Of a DNA stretch of 64,000 nt, positions 38,832-48,372 are shown one piece after another. This DNA is from CAWEYO01 sp963813315 (lineage in GTDB: Bacteria > Pseudomonadota > Alphaproteobacteria > Rhizobiales > Rhizobiaceae): contig CAWEYO010000022.1 of NCBI GenBank assembly GCA_963813315.1, positions 1 through 64,000 of the forward strand, given 5' to 3'. The notes beneath the pieces were generated by a model, which saw nothing but the letters and a program-made list of their open reading frames with translations, had not been told where the DNA came from and made no database searches. Each line of letters starts with the position of its first letter. Positions within the stretch are counted from its first letter, which is position 1. A program made the translations under genes and the position numbers.

Positions 38832-39923
38832 CTAGCTCATGATTCCCATGAAGAACAGGATCAGCTCGAACACCAGGATCAGCACGATCGCCAGCTCCAG
38901 GTTCTCGCCGCGCTCCATCGAGGTCTGGTCCACCGCGAAGTGGTAGATGTCGTCGAGCGTCTTCAGCTTGTCCTTCACCGACGCCTGCCACTCGGGCAGG
39001 CCGAGGCGCGACGAGACGCGGAACAGGAGGCGTGCGGCATAGACGTCGCCGACCAGCTTCAGCGCGTTCTCGGTGCGCTCGGTCAGCTCGGTGACGTCGA
39101 TGTAGACCGAGTGCAGGTGGCGCGCGGCGCGCGCGAAGCGGCGCCCGAGCCAGCTCTCGTACCAGCGCGGCCGCTGCTGCAGCTCGCGGTAGATCGCGGT
39201 CAGCTCGTCGTCCAGCTTCTCGTCGTAGTAGCGGAACTGCAGCAGCTGCGAGTTGGCGTACTCGATGAGCTCGACGGCGGCGCGGACGCCGGCCTCGGTG
39301 TCGCAGACGAGCGCGGTATTCCAGGTCGGCACGACCAGATCGCCGGCGAAGTACGAGAGCCGGTGGCGGAAGACTTCGTCGCGCTCCTGCGTGCTGAGCG
39401 CCTCGCGCTCGCCGCGCAGCAGCAGCGCCACCTCGTCGCCATGCCGCTCGATGATCGTGTCGGCGGTCAGCGGTTCGTCGAACGCGGTGACGGCGTAGAC
39501 GATGTAGTCCTCGCTCAGGAACGACGCTCGCGGCTCGTGGAGCGCCGGGCGCAGGCGGCCGGCCAGCTGGCGGGCGCAGGCCTCGGCCTGCGGCTCGAGG
39601 CCCGGCGGGCCGGTCACGGTGTGGCCCAGCGCGATGAGCTCGGTCCACGATCCCGAGAACGGCCGCGTGAGCGCCAGCGACACGACGCCGTAGTCGAAGA
39701 CCTTGACGCGCAGCTGGAAGTCCGGCGGCACCGGCAGGCCTTCGGACGAGGCGTCGAACTGCAGCGGCGGCGTCTGGTAGCGGGCCGAGGCCGGCGTGCT
39801 GGGCCGCGGCGCCAGCCGGGCCGGCTCGCCCTTGCCGCCGAGCAATGCCGGCAGCGCCGCCAGGTCCACCGACTCCGCGATATCGAAGAGATAGATGGCG
39901 GTGACCGACGCCGCGCGAATCAT
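38832..39923 (-). CDS. RMD1/DUF155-like membrane-anchored protein
   Basis: 363 residues, intact. The N-terminal half is a mixed alpha/beta domain (VTAIYLFDIAESVDLAALP, RVKVFDYGVVSLALT). The central region has EYANSQLLQFRYYDEKLDDE, like proteins related to the RMD1/DUF155 group. The C-terminus is a single membrane anchor, LELAIVLILVFELILFFMGI, preceded by ERGEN. Its biochemical role is unknown; yeast relatives act in mitochondria. The family call rests on the overall layout and this conserved end. It converges on the kinase gene with 13 bp between stops and diverges from the serine hydrolase. Confidence 0.55.
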   Translation of the reverse strand: MIRAASVTAIYLFDIAESVDLAALPALLGGKGEPARLAPRPSTPASARYQTPPLQFDASSEGLPVPPDFQLRVKVFDYGVVSLALTRPFSGSWTELIALGHTVTGPPGLEPQAEACARQLAGRLRPALHEPRASFLSEDYIVYAVTAFDEPLTADTIIERHGDEVALLLRGEREALSTQERDEVFRHRLSYFAGDLVVPTWNTALVCDTEAGVRAAVELIEYANSQLLQFRYYDEKLDDELTAIYRELQQRPRWYESWLGRRFARAARHLHSVYIDVTELTERTENALKLVGDVYAARLLFRVSSRLGLPEWQASVKDKLKTLDDIYHFAVDQTSMERGENLELAIVLILVFELILFFMGIMS

Positions 39924-39961
39924 GGAAAGCAGTGTAGCCTTGACCTCGACCCGGAGCGCAC

Positions 39962-41032
39962 ATGAGTCGACGACGATGGCTGTCCGTTACCGCGGCGATC
40001 CTGGCGCTGGCCGGCGTCGCGCTCGCCGCCCGCGCCGGCACCCGCAACGCCGAGATCCTCGCGGCCATCAAGGGGCGCGTGGACGCGAGCAAGAGCTCCG
40101 GCATGGTGGTCGCGACGATCGACACCGACGGCGGCACGTCGATCGGGGCGTACGGCGATCCGGGGCCCGGCGGCCTGCCGCTCGACGGCGACTCGGTCTT
40201 CGAGATCGGCTCGATCACCAAGGTCTTCACCGCGACGCTGCTGGTGGAGATGGCCGATCGCGGCGAGGTGAAGCTCGACGAACCGGTGCAGGCGCTGCTG
40301 CCGGCGGAGGTCCGGGTGCCGCAGCGCGGCGGCCGGCAGATCACGCTGTTCGATCTGGCCACGCAGAGTTCCGGCCTGCCGCGAATGCCGTCCGGGTTCT
40401 CGCCGCGCGATCCCGCCAATCCGTACGCCGATTACACGCCGGCGCAGCTCTACGCCTTCCTCAACGGCCACACGCTGGCGCGCGACATCGGCGCGCAATA
40501 CGAATACTCGAATGTCGGCGTCGGCCTGCTCGGACACGCGCTGGCGCGGCGCGCCGGCAAGAGCTACGAGGCGCTGGTCACCGAGCGAATCCTGAAGCCG
40601 CTGGGCATGGACCACACCGCCATCACCCTGACGCCGTGGATGAAGACCCGCCTGGCCCGGGGGCACGACGCCGCGGGCGCGCTGGTGCCGAACTGGGATG
40701 TCGTGACGCTGGAGGGCGCCGGCGCGCTGCGCTCCACCGTCAACGACATGCTGAAGTTCGCCCGCGCCAGCCTGGAAATGGACGCGGGACGGCTGCCGAA
40801 GCTGATGCAGCTGACCCACGAGGTGCGGCGTCCCACCGGCACGCCGGGCCTGGGGATCGGCCTCGCGTGGCACATCCGCCGCCTCGGCGAGAACGACATC
40901 GTCTGGCACAACGGAGGCACCGCCGGCTACCGCACCTGGATCGGCTTCGACAAGCGGCGCCGGATCGCCGCGGTGGTGCTCACCAACTCGCAACAGAACA
41001 ACGACGATCTCGGCTACACGTTGCTGAAGTAG
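39962..41032 (+). CDS. exported serine hydrolase, class C beta-lactamase family
   Basis: 356 residues with an N-terminal signal (RRRWLSVTAAILALAGVALA). Active-site motifs of the beta-lactamase/transpeptidase fold are present: S-I-T-K (84-87) as SxxK with the nucleophile Ser84, YEYSNVG as YxN, and HNGGTAGY as the KTG-equivalent HxG. Family members are esterases, D-Ala peptidases or beta-lactamases; substrate cannot be predicted. The 38-bp gap to the DUF155-like gene suggests a shared divergent promoter. Followed by a strong hairpin. Confidence 0.8.
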   Translation: MSRRRWLSVTAAILALAGVALAARAGTRNAEILAAIKGRVDASKSSGMVVATIDTDGGTSIGAYGDPGPGGLPLDGDSVFEIGSITKVFTATLLVEMADRGEVKLDEPVQALLPAEVRVPQRGGRQITLFDLATQSSGLPRMPSGFSPRDPANPYADYTPAQLYAFLNGHTLARDIGAQYEYSNVGVGLLGHALARRAGKSYEALVTERILKPLGMDHTAITLTPWMKTRLARGHDAAGALVPNWDVVTLEGAGALRSTVNDMLKFARASLEMDAGRLPKLMQLTHEVRRPTGTPGLGIGLAWHIRRLGENDIVWHNGGTAGYRTWIGFDKRRRIAAVVLTNSQQNNDDLGYTLLK

Positions 41033-41037
41033 TGCCC

Positions 41038-41100
41038 GGCGCGGCGCCGGCCTGCGGATGAATGATCGAGCCGGATGAATGTGCAGGCCGGCGCCGCGCC
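41038..41100. terminator. perfect 18-bp inverted repeat between convergent genes
   Basis: 41038-41055 (GGCGCGGCGCCGGCCTGC) is fully complementary to 41083-41100 with a 27-bp spacer containing the short direct repeats GGATGAATG. It lies between the stops of the serine hydrolase and the outer-membrane protein and probably stops transcription from both sides. No T-tract is present. Confidence 0.6.
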
Positions 41101-41105
41101 GCCGA

Positions 41106-41726
41106 TCAGGGAGCCACGTTCACGATGACCGCGCCGTAGACGCGGTGTCCGTACCGCGTCTCCTTGCCGAAGAACGCCGGCGCGTCATCCTTCGATTGCA
41201 CGCCGACGAACCGATAGTCGCCGCGCAATCCCCATCGGCCCGCGTACCACTTGATGCCGCCGCCGACGTTGCCGGTGAGGAACGTCTCGGTCTCGTTGAT
41301 GCCGAGGCTGGCCTTCTCGAACACGCTCAGCCCGCCGGCCCCGCCGGTGAGGTACGGAACCACCGAGCTCCGGTTCGGGGCCGAGAGGACGACGTTGCCG
41401 GTATACCCGAGCATGTTGGGGGTCTTGAGGTCCGACGTCAGGCCGCCAAGCTGCAGCTCCTGCGAGACGCCGATGGCGCCTCCGATCTCGCCCTCGAGCC
41501 CGACGTACTTGTTGAAGTTGATCGCGAACGCCCCGCCGAAGCCGTAGTTGCCGAAGCTGGGCTCGTTCGAGTCGGCGGCCTCGGTGAAGAAGATCCCGCC
41601 GCCTGGAATGATCGTGATCTCGGCCCGGCCCGGCCCCGGCGCCCCTTCCTGCGCCCCGGCGCTGCCGACGCCCACGACGCCCACCAGGCCCACCAGCACG
41701 ACCAGCACCCTTATCCAACGTGTCAT
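41106..41726 (-). CDS. outer-membrane beta-barrel protein
   Basis: 206 residues from ATG 41726 (an ATG at 41744 is possible). A signal peptide (WIRVLVVLVGLVGVVGVGSA) precedes alternating beta strands such as NYGFGGAFAINFNKYVGLEG, SVVPYLTGGAGGLSVF and GGGIKWYAGRWGLRGDYRF, an OmpA/OmpW-like barrel pattern. No OmpA peptidoglycan-binding domain follows. Probably a small porin-like or structural barrel. Confidence 0.75.
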   Translation of the reverse strand: MTRWIRVLVVLVGLVGVVGVGSAGAQEGAPGPGRAEITIIPGGGIFFTEAADSNEPSFGNYGFGGAFAINFNKYVGLEGEIGGAIGVSQELQLGGLTSDLKTPNMLGYTGNVVLSAPNRSSVVPYLTGGAGGLSVFEKASLGINETETFLTGNVGGGIKWYAGRWGLRGDYRFVGVQSKDDAPAFFGKETRYGHRVYGAVIVNVAP

Positions 41727-42005
41727 GACTGACCTCCCGCTCATGAAACCGACCGCGCGCCATCACGCGCGCATGCCTGCCAGCATTGCGCGCGCGGCCG
41801 GCCATCACAATTGGGCCGAAGATCGATAAAGCGCTGATACCCGCGCCCGATGCGCACCCACGGCCGATCGGCAGATCGCCGCCTCCGACTTCTGGCCGAT
41901 GCCGCATCCGCCAGGGTTTCGGCGGGGCAAGCCCGGGCTTTCGTCGTATGCTGTGCTGTCCTCCCCACGAGGACCGATTCAGTCAGGCAACAAGGAGTTG
42001 ATCCG

Positions 42006-42470
42006 ATGACACGCAGGATTGTGACAGTGCTGGGCGCCCTGGCGATCGCGAGCGCCGCCGTCGCGCAGACCCCGGCGCCGGCCGACGCGATCGAGCGCGC
42101 GCTCGCCGCGGCGCCGCGCCAGGCCCGCGACGGCGCGATGGTGATCAAGTGGAAGACCGACGGGACCTACGACACGCTCCGCCCGGGGACCAACCGGGTG
42201 GTGTGCTACGACCAGTCGGGCGAGCCGTCCGAGCAGCCGGTACTCGGTGCAGTGCACCAGCGCCGGCAACCTCGAGCGCGTCGCCCAGAACAAGAAGTTC
42301 GAGGTCGAGACCAACCGCGACAAGCGGCAGCCGGCGATCGACGCCGCGGAGGCCAACGGCACCCGCGTCAAGCCGGAGTACGGCTCGGCGTGGTACACGC
42401 TGAGCGGCAAGGACCAGGCGAGCGCGCGGCTGCACGTGACCATCGCCGTGCCCGGCGGCGCTGCGCAGAC
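42006..42470 (+). pseudogene. secreted protein, cut at the contig join (frameshifted)
   Basis: ATG 42006 starts MTRRIVTVLGALAIASAAVA, a clear signal peptide, followed by GAMVIKWKTDGTYDTLRPGT and CYDQSGEP. A shift near 42235 moves the frame to QCTSAGNLERVAQNKKFEVE and YGSAWYTLSGKDQASARLHV. The family-like sequence then stops near 42470 (VPGGAAQTP), where the opposing primase gene begins to make sense. The mature protein is of unknown function. Confidence 0.55.
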
Positions 42471-42490
42471 GCCGTTGCGCAACACTTCGA
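42440..42490. other. probable junction of two unrelated sequences
   Basis: Left of this point a plus-strand secreted-protein gene fits acidobacterial surroundings; right of it a minus-strand primase/ATPase gene reads its C-terminal winged helix (VAQHLHIDRSVAQRRLR) and then loses sense. Both genes fail at the same place, and gene content changes lineage here. A chimeric join is more likely than insertion. Confidence 0.6.
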
Positions 42491-44674
42491 TCGATGTGCA
42501 GATGTTGGGCAACCCCCAGGACGGTCGCACCTTCCGTTGCCAGAATGTTGCCGCTGAGATCCTTCTTTGGCTCGGCAGGCTGTAACGCCTTGACCGCCGC
42601 GACAGTGGCGGCGACCGTCTCGCTCACCTTGACCTCGGCGGCCTCGGCGATGATGTCGGCGAATAGTTCGGCTACTGCCTCGTAGTCGCCCTTCACCCTC
42701 GGCGCGCCGGCCTCGCCGTCATCGGCCGCATCGATGGTGGCGATGATGCGACCCTTGGCGTCTTTCTCGCGGTGGAAACGGTGCAGGAGCGCATGCGCCT
42801 TGATTGCCCGCAACAATTGGCCGAAGTCGCGGCGCAAGCGTACGGCACTCGCCCTGATCAGCTTCCTCAGCGGCCGCGCCCACGGGATCACGACCCGCCG
42901 CTCGCCGGCCGCGAGCCAACGCTGGTAGTCGTGCCATGTGGCGTAACCGATCGCTTCAACGCTGTCCTCGCCCTCGATTTCGGCGATCTTCTCCATGACG
43001 GCCTCGGTCTGCGCCTCCGAGTCGTCGGTCTCCATCGACAGCATGCGCGTCTCGTTCTCATGGTGCAGGCTGGCGCGCGTGGTGGTGACCAGGAAAGTCA
43101 CCGGGCCGCGCTTGACGATGGTGATGGTGACGATGTCGTTGCCGACCTTCTGCGGCACGGGATAGCGAAGGATTCCCTCGCTCATCAGCTCGCGCAGCAG
43201 ATAGTCCTGAAAGTCCTGCTCACCCGGCCCTTGTGCCTCGCCCATGGACAGGATCTTGTGGGCGAAGTCGTCCGTCATGTAGAGCAGCGCCTTTTCCGAC
43301 AGCGTGGTGAACGAAATCACGTCCTCCTTCGGAATGAAGGCGAGCACCTCGGTCCGGATTTCCGATTTGCCCGACGAGGAAACGCCCTTGACCGCCGCGT
43401 GCATGGTCTTTTCGAACAGCCGCGAGGTGGCGATCAGATAAAGCCGCTTGAGATTTGCCTCCTCGCCGGCGACGCGCTTGCCGATCTCTTCGGCGAAGCG
43501 ATCGAGGACGGTGTGCGAGGTGCAGATGTCGTAGGCGGCGGCCTCGAGATCCTTCAGCGTCTTTTTTGGCGGCGCGGGAGCCTCGGCGCTCTGCTTTTGG
43601 CGGTTGCGCCGCTTCGCGACTTCCTCGTCCAGCGTTGACACCTTGATGCCGAGCTTCTTCGCCTCAGCCTGGCGCACGCGGTCGTATTGCAGCCGACGTG
43701 AGCCGCGAAAGCCGTACCAGCGCCATCTCGTCAGGTTCGCGCACCGGCCCGACAAGCGCCTCGAGTTCGGCCTTGGCCTGGGCGTCGGCGAGCGCGGCGA
43801 TCGACAGCCGTACGGCCTCAATGCCGTAGTCGGCAGCCAGATCATTGAAATCGCCCGGCCGAGGCGTGGCACGGCGAAACCGCGCCGATCTCGAAGGCGG
43901 CTTCCATAGCTTTCGAGACGCCGGGATTGCCGGTGGTAGCCTCGTCATTGTCGGCTGCGAAGACGATGCGGGCGTTCGCGTAGCGAGCGCGCAGCGCCTT
44001 GCCGACAGCGAGAAGATTGCCGCAGGTGAAGGCAATCACGACCGGATCGCCGGTCGCGGCATGGAGCGTCGCGCCGGTGGCGTAGCCTTCGCAGATAATG
44101 ATCGTGGCCGCACCGCGCAGGAGGCCGAGCCGGCAGTGGCCACCTCCGGTCCGGCCGCCAGCCAGAAACCTTTTGCCGCCGTCGCCGCTGATGAACTGCA
44201 ACGAGATGAGATCGTCACGGTCGGCGTCGTAGACCGGCACCACGAGACGGCCGTTGCAGGTCAGCCGGCAGGGGCCGGGCGCCACCTGCTTTTTCGCCAG
44301 ATAGGGGTGGTCGGCCCGCCGCGACGGGCAGACGTGCCCATATGTCCTGGGCGCGCCTTTGAGCGCCTGCCCACGTCGCCTGTTGCTCGTCGGCAAGGCG
44401 CTTTCTGGCCTCCTCGAAGGCGCCCTGCTCGATGCGCTTGCCGTTTACTCTCCAGCGCGATCCAGTCGAGGCGATGGCCGCTTTTCCAATCCCCGCCAAA
44501 GCCGAAGGGCGCAGCACCGTCGTGGAGTACAAACCAGCCGTTTTTTTTGCCGGGCCTGTCGTCGGCGAGGCGGTAGCGGTGGATACGGCCATCCGCACAA
44601 ATCCTGAGATCTCCAAAGGCTTCAAGCCCGGCCTCGGCCAGAGCGTCGGCAAAGTCGCGCTCGACACTGTTCAC
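42470..44674 (-). CDS. Toprim primase/ATPase of an integrative element (frameshifted, C-terminus cut)
   Basis: At least 730 residues. GTG 44674 overlaps the stop of the small upstream gene. N-terminal sequence NSVERDFADALAEAGLEAFG precedes a Toprim-like region (IIICEGYATGATLHAATG; IVFAADNDEATTGNPG) typical of P4/phage-type primases. The second half has a P-loop variant KGVSSSGKSEIRTEVLAF and a winged-helix end. Shifts lie near 44,280, 43,868 and 43,700. It likely starts replication of the excised element. The end is lost at the junction. Confidence 0.7.
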
Positions 44675-44943
44675 TGTGGCCCCCAACGGATCAACGCTCT
44701 GGCGCTGGCGATTTGGCCGCCGTCGAGCAGAGTGAGCAGGCGGCGGCGAAACGCCTCTTCGTGGTCGAACAGGCGGTCGATGTCGTGATGGACCATACCC
44801 TGCTGGTCGCGCAGATTGTCGATCGTGGGGCGCGAAGCATCTATCGGGTTGCTGTGGTCAAGCATGGCGTTCCCGTCCGGTGGGGCTCGCCGGTCGCCTC
44901 TATTGAGAATGCGGGGGCTTCGTTTTTTCCCGCCTTTAGCCAC
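44671..44943 (-). CDS. small element protein upstream of the primase
   Basis: 90 residues from GTG 44943; an internal ATG at 44865 is an alternative start. It contains RPTIDNLRDQQGMVHHDIDR and LLTLLDGGQIASARALIRWG, a soluble helical protein. Its TGA overlaps the primase GTG, so the two are coupled. Function is unknown. Confidence 0.45.
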   Translation of the reverse strand: MAKGGKKRSPRILNRGDRRAPPDGNAMLDHSNPIDASRPTIDNLRDQQGMVHHDIDRLFDHEEAFRRRLLTLLDGGQIASARALIRWGPQ

Positions 44944-45146
44944 GGGCGGGGAGCTGGCCTGTCAGGTAGTGTCGCCTTCCGACGCATTGAGTTCCTCCTC
45001 TGCGGAGGGCCATGTGTTGCGGAGCGATGCTGAAGACGCTACAAATCGTGTTGCTATTCGACTGAGTGCTTCAGATGGGTCATGCTCCCGCCGGGTGTGG
45101 CCCATTTGCCTTTCAACGACGGTCCCCTTCCGGCCTCCGTTGCCAT

Positions 45147-45375
45147 TCACGAACCTCGGCCTCGACGGCTTCGCGGCGGGCTCCGAGGATTCGGACGCCG
45201 TTCGCGGCTCCCGATCCAGTCGAGAATAGTTGACCGGCGATAGAGCGTGCGCCCGCCGAGTTCGACGTACGGGGAGGCCGTCTGGCCTCGCCTGCCAGCG
45301 CATAACCGTCCGCGGCGATACTCGGAGCTCGGCTGCAAGCTCGTCGCGGGTGATGAAGTCGTCAAGAAGAGCCAT
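45147..45375 (-). CDS. AlpA/excisionase-like helix-turn-helix protein (one frameshift)
   Basis: About 76 residues. ATG 45375 starts MALLDDFITRDELAAELRVS, then PRTVMRWQARPDGLP; after a single indel near 45260 it continues YVELGGRTLYRRSTILDWIG. This is the winged helix-turn-helix of excisionases that read DNA bends at attachment sites and switch integrase direction. It lies between the primase and integrase genes of the same element. Confidence 0.7.
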
Positions 45376-45449
45376 TTGCTGCCGTCTCCGCAATTAAAGT
45401 GACGGCAACCTATCTATTGCTGACGGCCTCCACAGTCGGCCGGAAAAGG

Positions 45450-46124
45450 TCAGAAATGGTCAGAAATTGAATTTCTGACCTTCGCGAGGAAGGTCTTCGC
45501 GTGCCAACGAATGGTCGAGGATGACGGCGAGCAGGCATCCCTGGCGGCCTGTTCGGAAAGCCACCGCTCGACGTCCGCCTGTTTGTTCCAGCCCTCAACG
45601 TTCAGCGCGTCGGGATAGCCATCGGCTTCAACCTTGGCTTTAAACGCAAGATAGTACGCATCCCAGTCGGCGCCTGGTTTGCGTCCGCGCTTTGACGCGG
45701 GATGAGATGGCCAGAGGCGGCAAATATCGTCTCGCCTAAGCGTGATGTCCCGATATTCGACCTTCATGAAACCGTTCTTGAACCAAAGCCGATCCGCCAG
45801 GTTTCTGTCTCCGGTTAGCTCCAGGTAAGCCCATTCATGAGCAGGTATCTGTTCAGGTCGTCCGGTTCCCTCTTTGATGGCCGAGGCTGTCAGTGCTCCC
45901 TCGGCCAGCCGCGCCCAAAGCTCCTCTCTGGCTGTTTTTACGGAGACGAGCTGCTCGGTCTCTTCGTCTTGATCGGCGAAAGCCTCATAAGTGCTCAATT
46001 TCACCAGCGAAGCGTTTTCCCGCACCTTCTCGGGGATCCGAAAGACAATCCATGCCACGGCCTGGCCAAGCGTCCATATCGACATTGCCATCGGGTCGCG
46101 TGGTTTAGGCTCCGATCGTTTCAT
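45450..46124 (-). CDS. element protein of unknown function
   Basis: 224 residues, intact. It reads TLGQAVAWIVFRIPEKVREN early, RDITLRRDDICRLWPSHPAS in the middle and LSEQAARDACSPSSSTIRWH near the end. Lysine/arginine-rich, with no signal peptide or membrane segments. It lies 30 bp downstream of the integrase stop and before the excisionase gene, so it belongs to the integrative element. No named family is recognised. Confidence 0.5.
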   Translation of the reverse strand: MKRSEPKPRDPMAMSIWTLGQAVAWIVFRIPEKVRENASLVKLSTYEAFADQDEETEQLVSVKTAREELWARLAEGALTASAIKEGTGRPEQIPAHEWAYLELTGDRNLADRLWFKNGFMKVEYRDITLRRDDICRLWPSHPASKRGRKPGADWDAYYLAFKAKVEADGYPDALNVEGWNKQADVERWLSEQAARDACSPSSSTIRWHAKTFLAKVRNSISDHF

Positions 46125-46154
46125 CTCTGTCTCTATTCATCTTGCGGAATCGGG

Positions 46155-47483
46155 TCAGTCATCACCCACCGCCTTCATCCCGCCGGATTTCCCGCTTTCG
46201 CCCTTCGGCATGACGACGGCGCCGACACGCTCGGTCGCCTGTCTCAGCGGATCATCGAACAAGTGCGAATAACGAGCCGTGGTTTGCGGCTGGGAGTGTC
46301 CAAGAAGGGCCCCGATGATCGGCAGAGATAGACCCGCCGAGGCCAGCACACTTGCATATGTGTGCCGCAGATCGTGAATTCTCGCCGTGGGTGCAATGAC
46401 GGTGCGCTCCTTACCCCTGGCGTCCTTCACCGTCTCGATTCCGACGATCCCGGCAGCGATGCAGAGCTCCCGCCAGTCCTTTTTCAGCTCGACGCGATGG
46501 CCTTTGGCGCCACGGCCTGGGAACACGTACTCCGAGACGTCCCGGCCTTTCTTTTTGGCCTCCCGTTCGGCTTCCGCCCGCAATTCGCTCAGGAGCTGGC
46601 GGGCCGGCGCCGAGAGTGGCACGCGGTGCAAGGTCTTCTGCTTCGTGGTCGAGCCCGGCTTCGTCCAGACGCCTTCCGTCATATCGAACTGAGCCCACTT
46701 CGCGGCCTCGACCTCGCCTCGCCGCGCGCCGGTCAGGAGCAGAAGACGGATGATGTTGGACGCCTGTTGATCCTTGTACTCGGCCAGCGCCTTGGTCAGT
46801 TTCGTCAGTTCTGCCGGCGACAGATAGCGGTGCCGCTTTTCCTCCTGATTGCGCTCGACGCCCTTGCAGGGATTGTCGGTTCGCCATTGCCAGCGGATCG
46901 CAAGGCTGAACATCTTCGAGAACAGCGCGAGCACCCGGTTCGCTTGATAGGGATGGCCGCGCCTGGTGATCGCCCGATGCAGACCGTCGATGGCGGAGAA
47001 GGTGACTGCGGCGACCTTCAGATGCTTCAGCTGCGGCTCGATCTTCGCGGCCTTCGGATCGTCCTGCATGATGTAGCGGCGGATCATCGTTCGGTCGTCT
47101 TGCGCCGACGAGGCGCGCTTCTTGGGCAGATGCTCCTCGATGTAGCGGTCGCAGAGATCGGCGACGGTCTTTCCGTTTCGATCCGCCTCGACCTCGGCCA
47201 TTGGGTCTTCGCCGCGATCAATGCGCTTCTTGAGTTCGCCGGCTTCCGTCCGCGCCGCACTTACCGACCACTCAGGATAAGAGCCGATGGTGTAGCGCCG
47301 CTCGCGTCCGGCCCGGGTCCGATAGTTGAGGACGAACGCGCGCGCGCCGTTGGCAGTGACGCGGCAGCCGAAGCCCTTCACGTCCGCGTCATAGTAAATC
47401 TTGTTGCCCTTCTCGGGTGCCGCCAGATCGGCAGGCGTTTTCGCCTCTGGGTCGTCTTTCCTGCGCTTATCGACCAGCCGCAT
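46155..47483 (-). CDS. tyrosine-type integrase of the tRNA-Lys element
   Basis: 442 residues, intact. It has the P4-type layout: an N-terminal DUF4102-like arm-binding domain (YYDADVKGFGCRVTANGARA), a core-binding domain, and a C-terminal catalytic domain with R in LLTGARRGEVEAA, H-x-L-R-H in HDLRHTYAS, and LGHSQPQTTARYSH providing the second His and the nucleophilic Tyr. It is transcribed away from the tRNA-Lys fragment 170 bp upstream, the usual layout for elements that recombine into a tRNA 3' end. Confidence 0.85.
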   Translation of the reverse strand: MRLVDKRRKDDPEAKTPADLAAPEKGNKIYYDADVKGFGCRVTANGARAFVLNYRTRAGRERRYTIGSYPEWSVSAARTEAGELKKRIDRGEDPMAEVEADRNGKTVADLCDRYIEEHLPKKRASSAQDDRTMIRRYIMQDDPKAAKIEPQLKHLKVAAVTFSAIDGLHRAITRRGHPYQANRVLALFSKMFSLAIRWQWRTDNPCKGVERNQEEKRHRYLSPAELTKLTKALAEYKDQQASNIIRLLLLTGARRGEVEAAKWAQFDMTEGVWTKPGSTTKQKTLHRVPLSAPARQLLSELRAEAEREAKKKGRDVSEYVFPGRGAKGHRVELKKDWRELCIAAGIVGIETVKDARGKERTVIAPTARIHDLRHTYASVLASAGLSLPIIGALLGHSQPQTTARYSHLFDDPLRQATERVGAVVMPKGESGKSGGMKAVGDD

Positions 47484-47650
47484 GGAAATTTCCGTGTCCG
47501 CATAGTGTCCGTCATTTTGACGGTTTCTTCTGTCTCTTTATGTCGTATATTGTCACTGACATGTCAAGCAATGTCATTTACGAATCAATGGTTTATTTTC
47601 GGACACGGGCGAAAGTCGTACGTTTTCATGCACTTGGAGATTTGGCTCGG

Positions 47651-47698
47651 AGCTGACTCTTAATCAGCGGGTCCACAATTCGATCCTGTGCACCAAAA
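47651..47698 (+). other. tRNA-Lys(CUU) 3' fragment, putative attachment site
   Basis: The sequence gives an anticodon stem GCTGA/TCAGC around loop CTCTTAA (anticodon CTT), a variable region, a T-arm with TTCGATC (one A-C mismatch in the stem) and the acceptor strand CACCAAA plus A. The acceptor 5' strand and D-arm are not intact (TTTGGCTCGGAGC upstream keeps a few matching bases). This is what remains when an element recombines within a tRNA gene. It separates the integrase from the flanking chromosome. Confidence 0.6.
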
Positions 47699-47753
47699 TC
47701 TCAAATAAAACCAAATATTTAACATTTAGCCGGCAAAACCGGTTTCTGACGAC

Positions 47754-47769
47754 GTGCCGATTTCGGCAC
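47754..47769 (+). terminator. hairpin with T-rich tail downstream of the tRNA-Lys fragment
   Basis: GTGCC-GATTTC-GGCAC followed by ATTTTTC lies 55 bp beyond the tRNA fragment on the plus strand. It would serve as the intrinsic terminator of the original tRNA-Lys transcript. Confidence 0.5.
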
Positions 47770-48372
47770 ATTTTTCGGCACAATACGGAAAATGACTTAT
47801 GGCTAAATTGCCGAAGCCGGAACCGCATGGCATCTTCGGCGCCGCCGCCGCGGGCAATTGGGCTACGCGGTCGAGCCTGTCATGCGGGCAGCCCACTACC
47901 ATTCCAAGAACAGCGACGTGATCAGCCCCGCGGAGACGTGACAATGGTGAAAGCGAGGAGCGTTGGAACTGACAGTCCGTGTCGCCTTCGCCGTGGCTGA
48001 GCCAGCAATTCGAGCCGGCTTTCGCCATCCGGCCATCCGATGCGATTCCATCGGATTCGCTGAAACTTGGCGACATGGGATTGGCCGTCGCAGCCGCCCA
48101 TCTCGCCCTCGAAAAAATTCTACGAACCGATAAGCTCGCTTATACGTCCTGCCAGGATCTCCATGATTTTGAGTGCCTGGGCAAAATCAACCTGTTGATT
48201 TACGCGAAGCCAGGGGCGCTGCGGTCTCGCATGCTCGATCTGCCAGCGCCTTCGCCTTACTCCACAGCTTCTCGCGCAGACGACGGTCGCGCTCGACAGC
48301 CAGACGTCTCGCCTCGGCTGCCAGACGTTTATCTCAGCTTCAGATGGACCGGCGTGACACGTCTGCGGCCAG
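47770..48372. other. intergenic region without a convincing gene
   Basis: About 600 bp between the tRNA-Lys terminator and a secreted-protein gene. Frames up to 147 codons are open on both strands but show no family-like sequence and have poor starts. It may be degraded DNA at the integration boundary. Confidence 0.4.
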
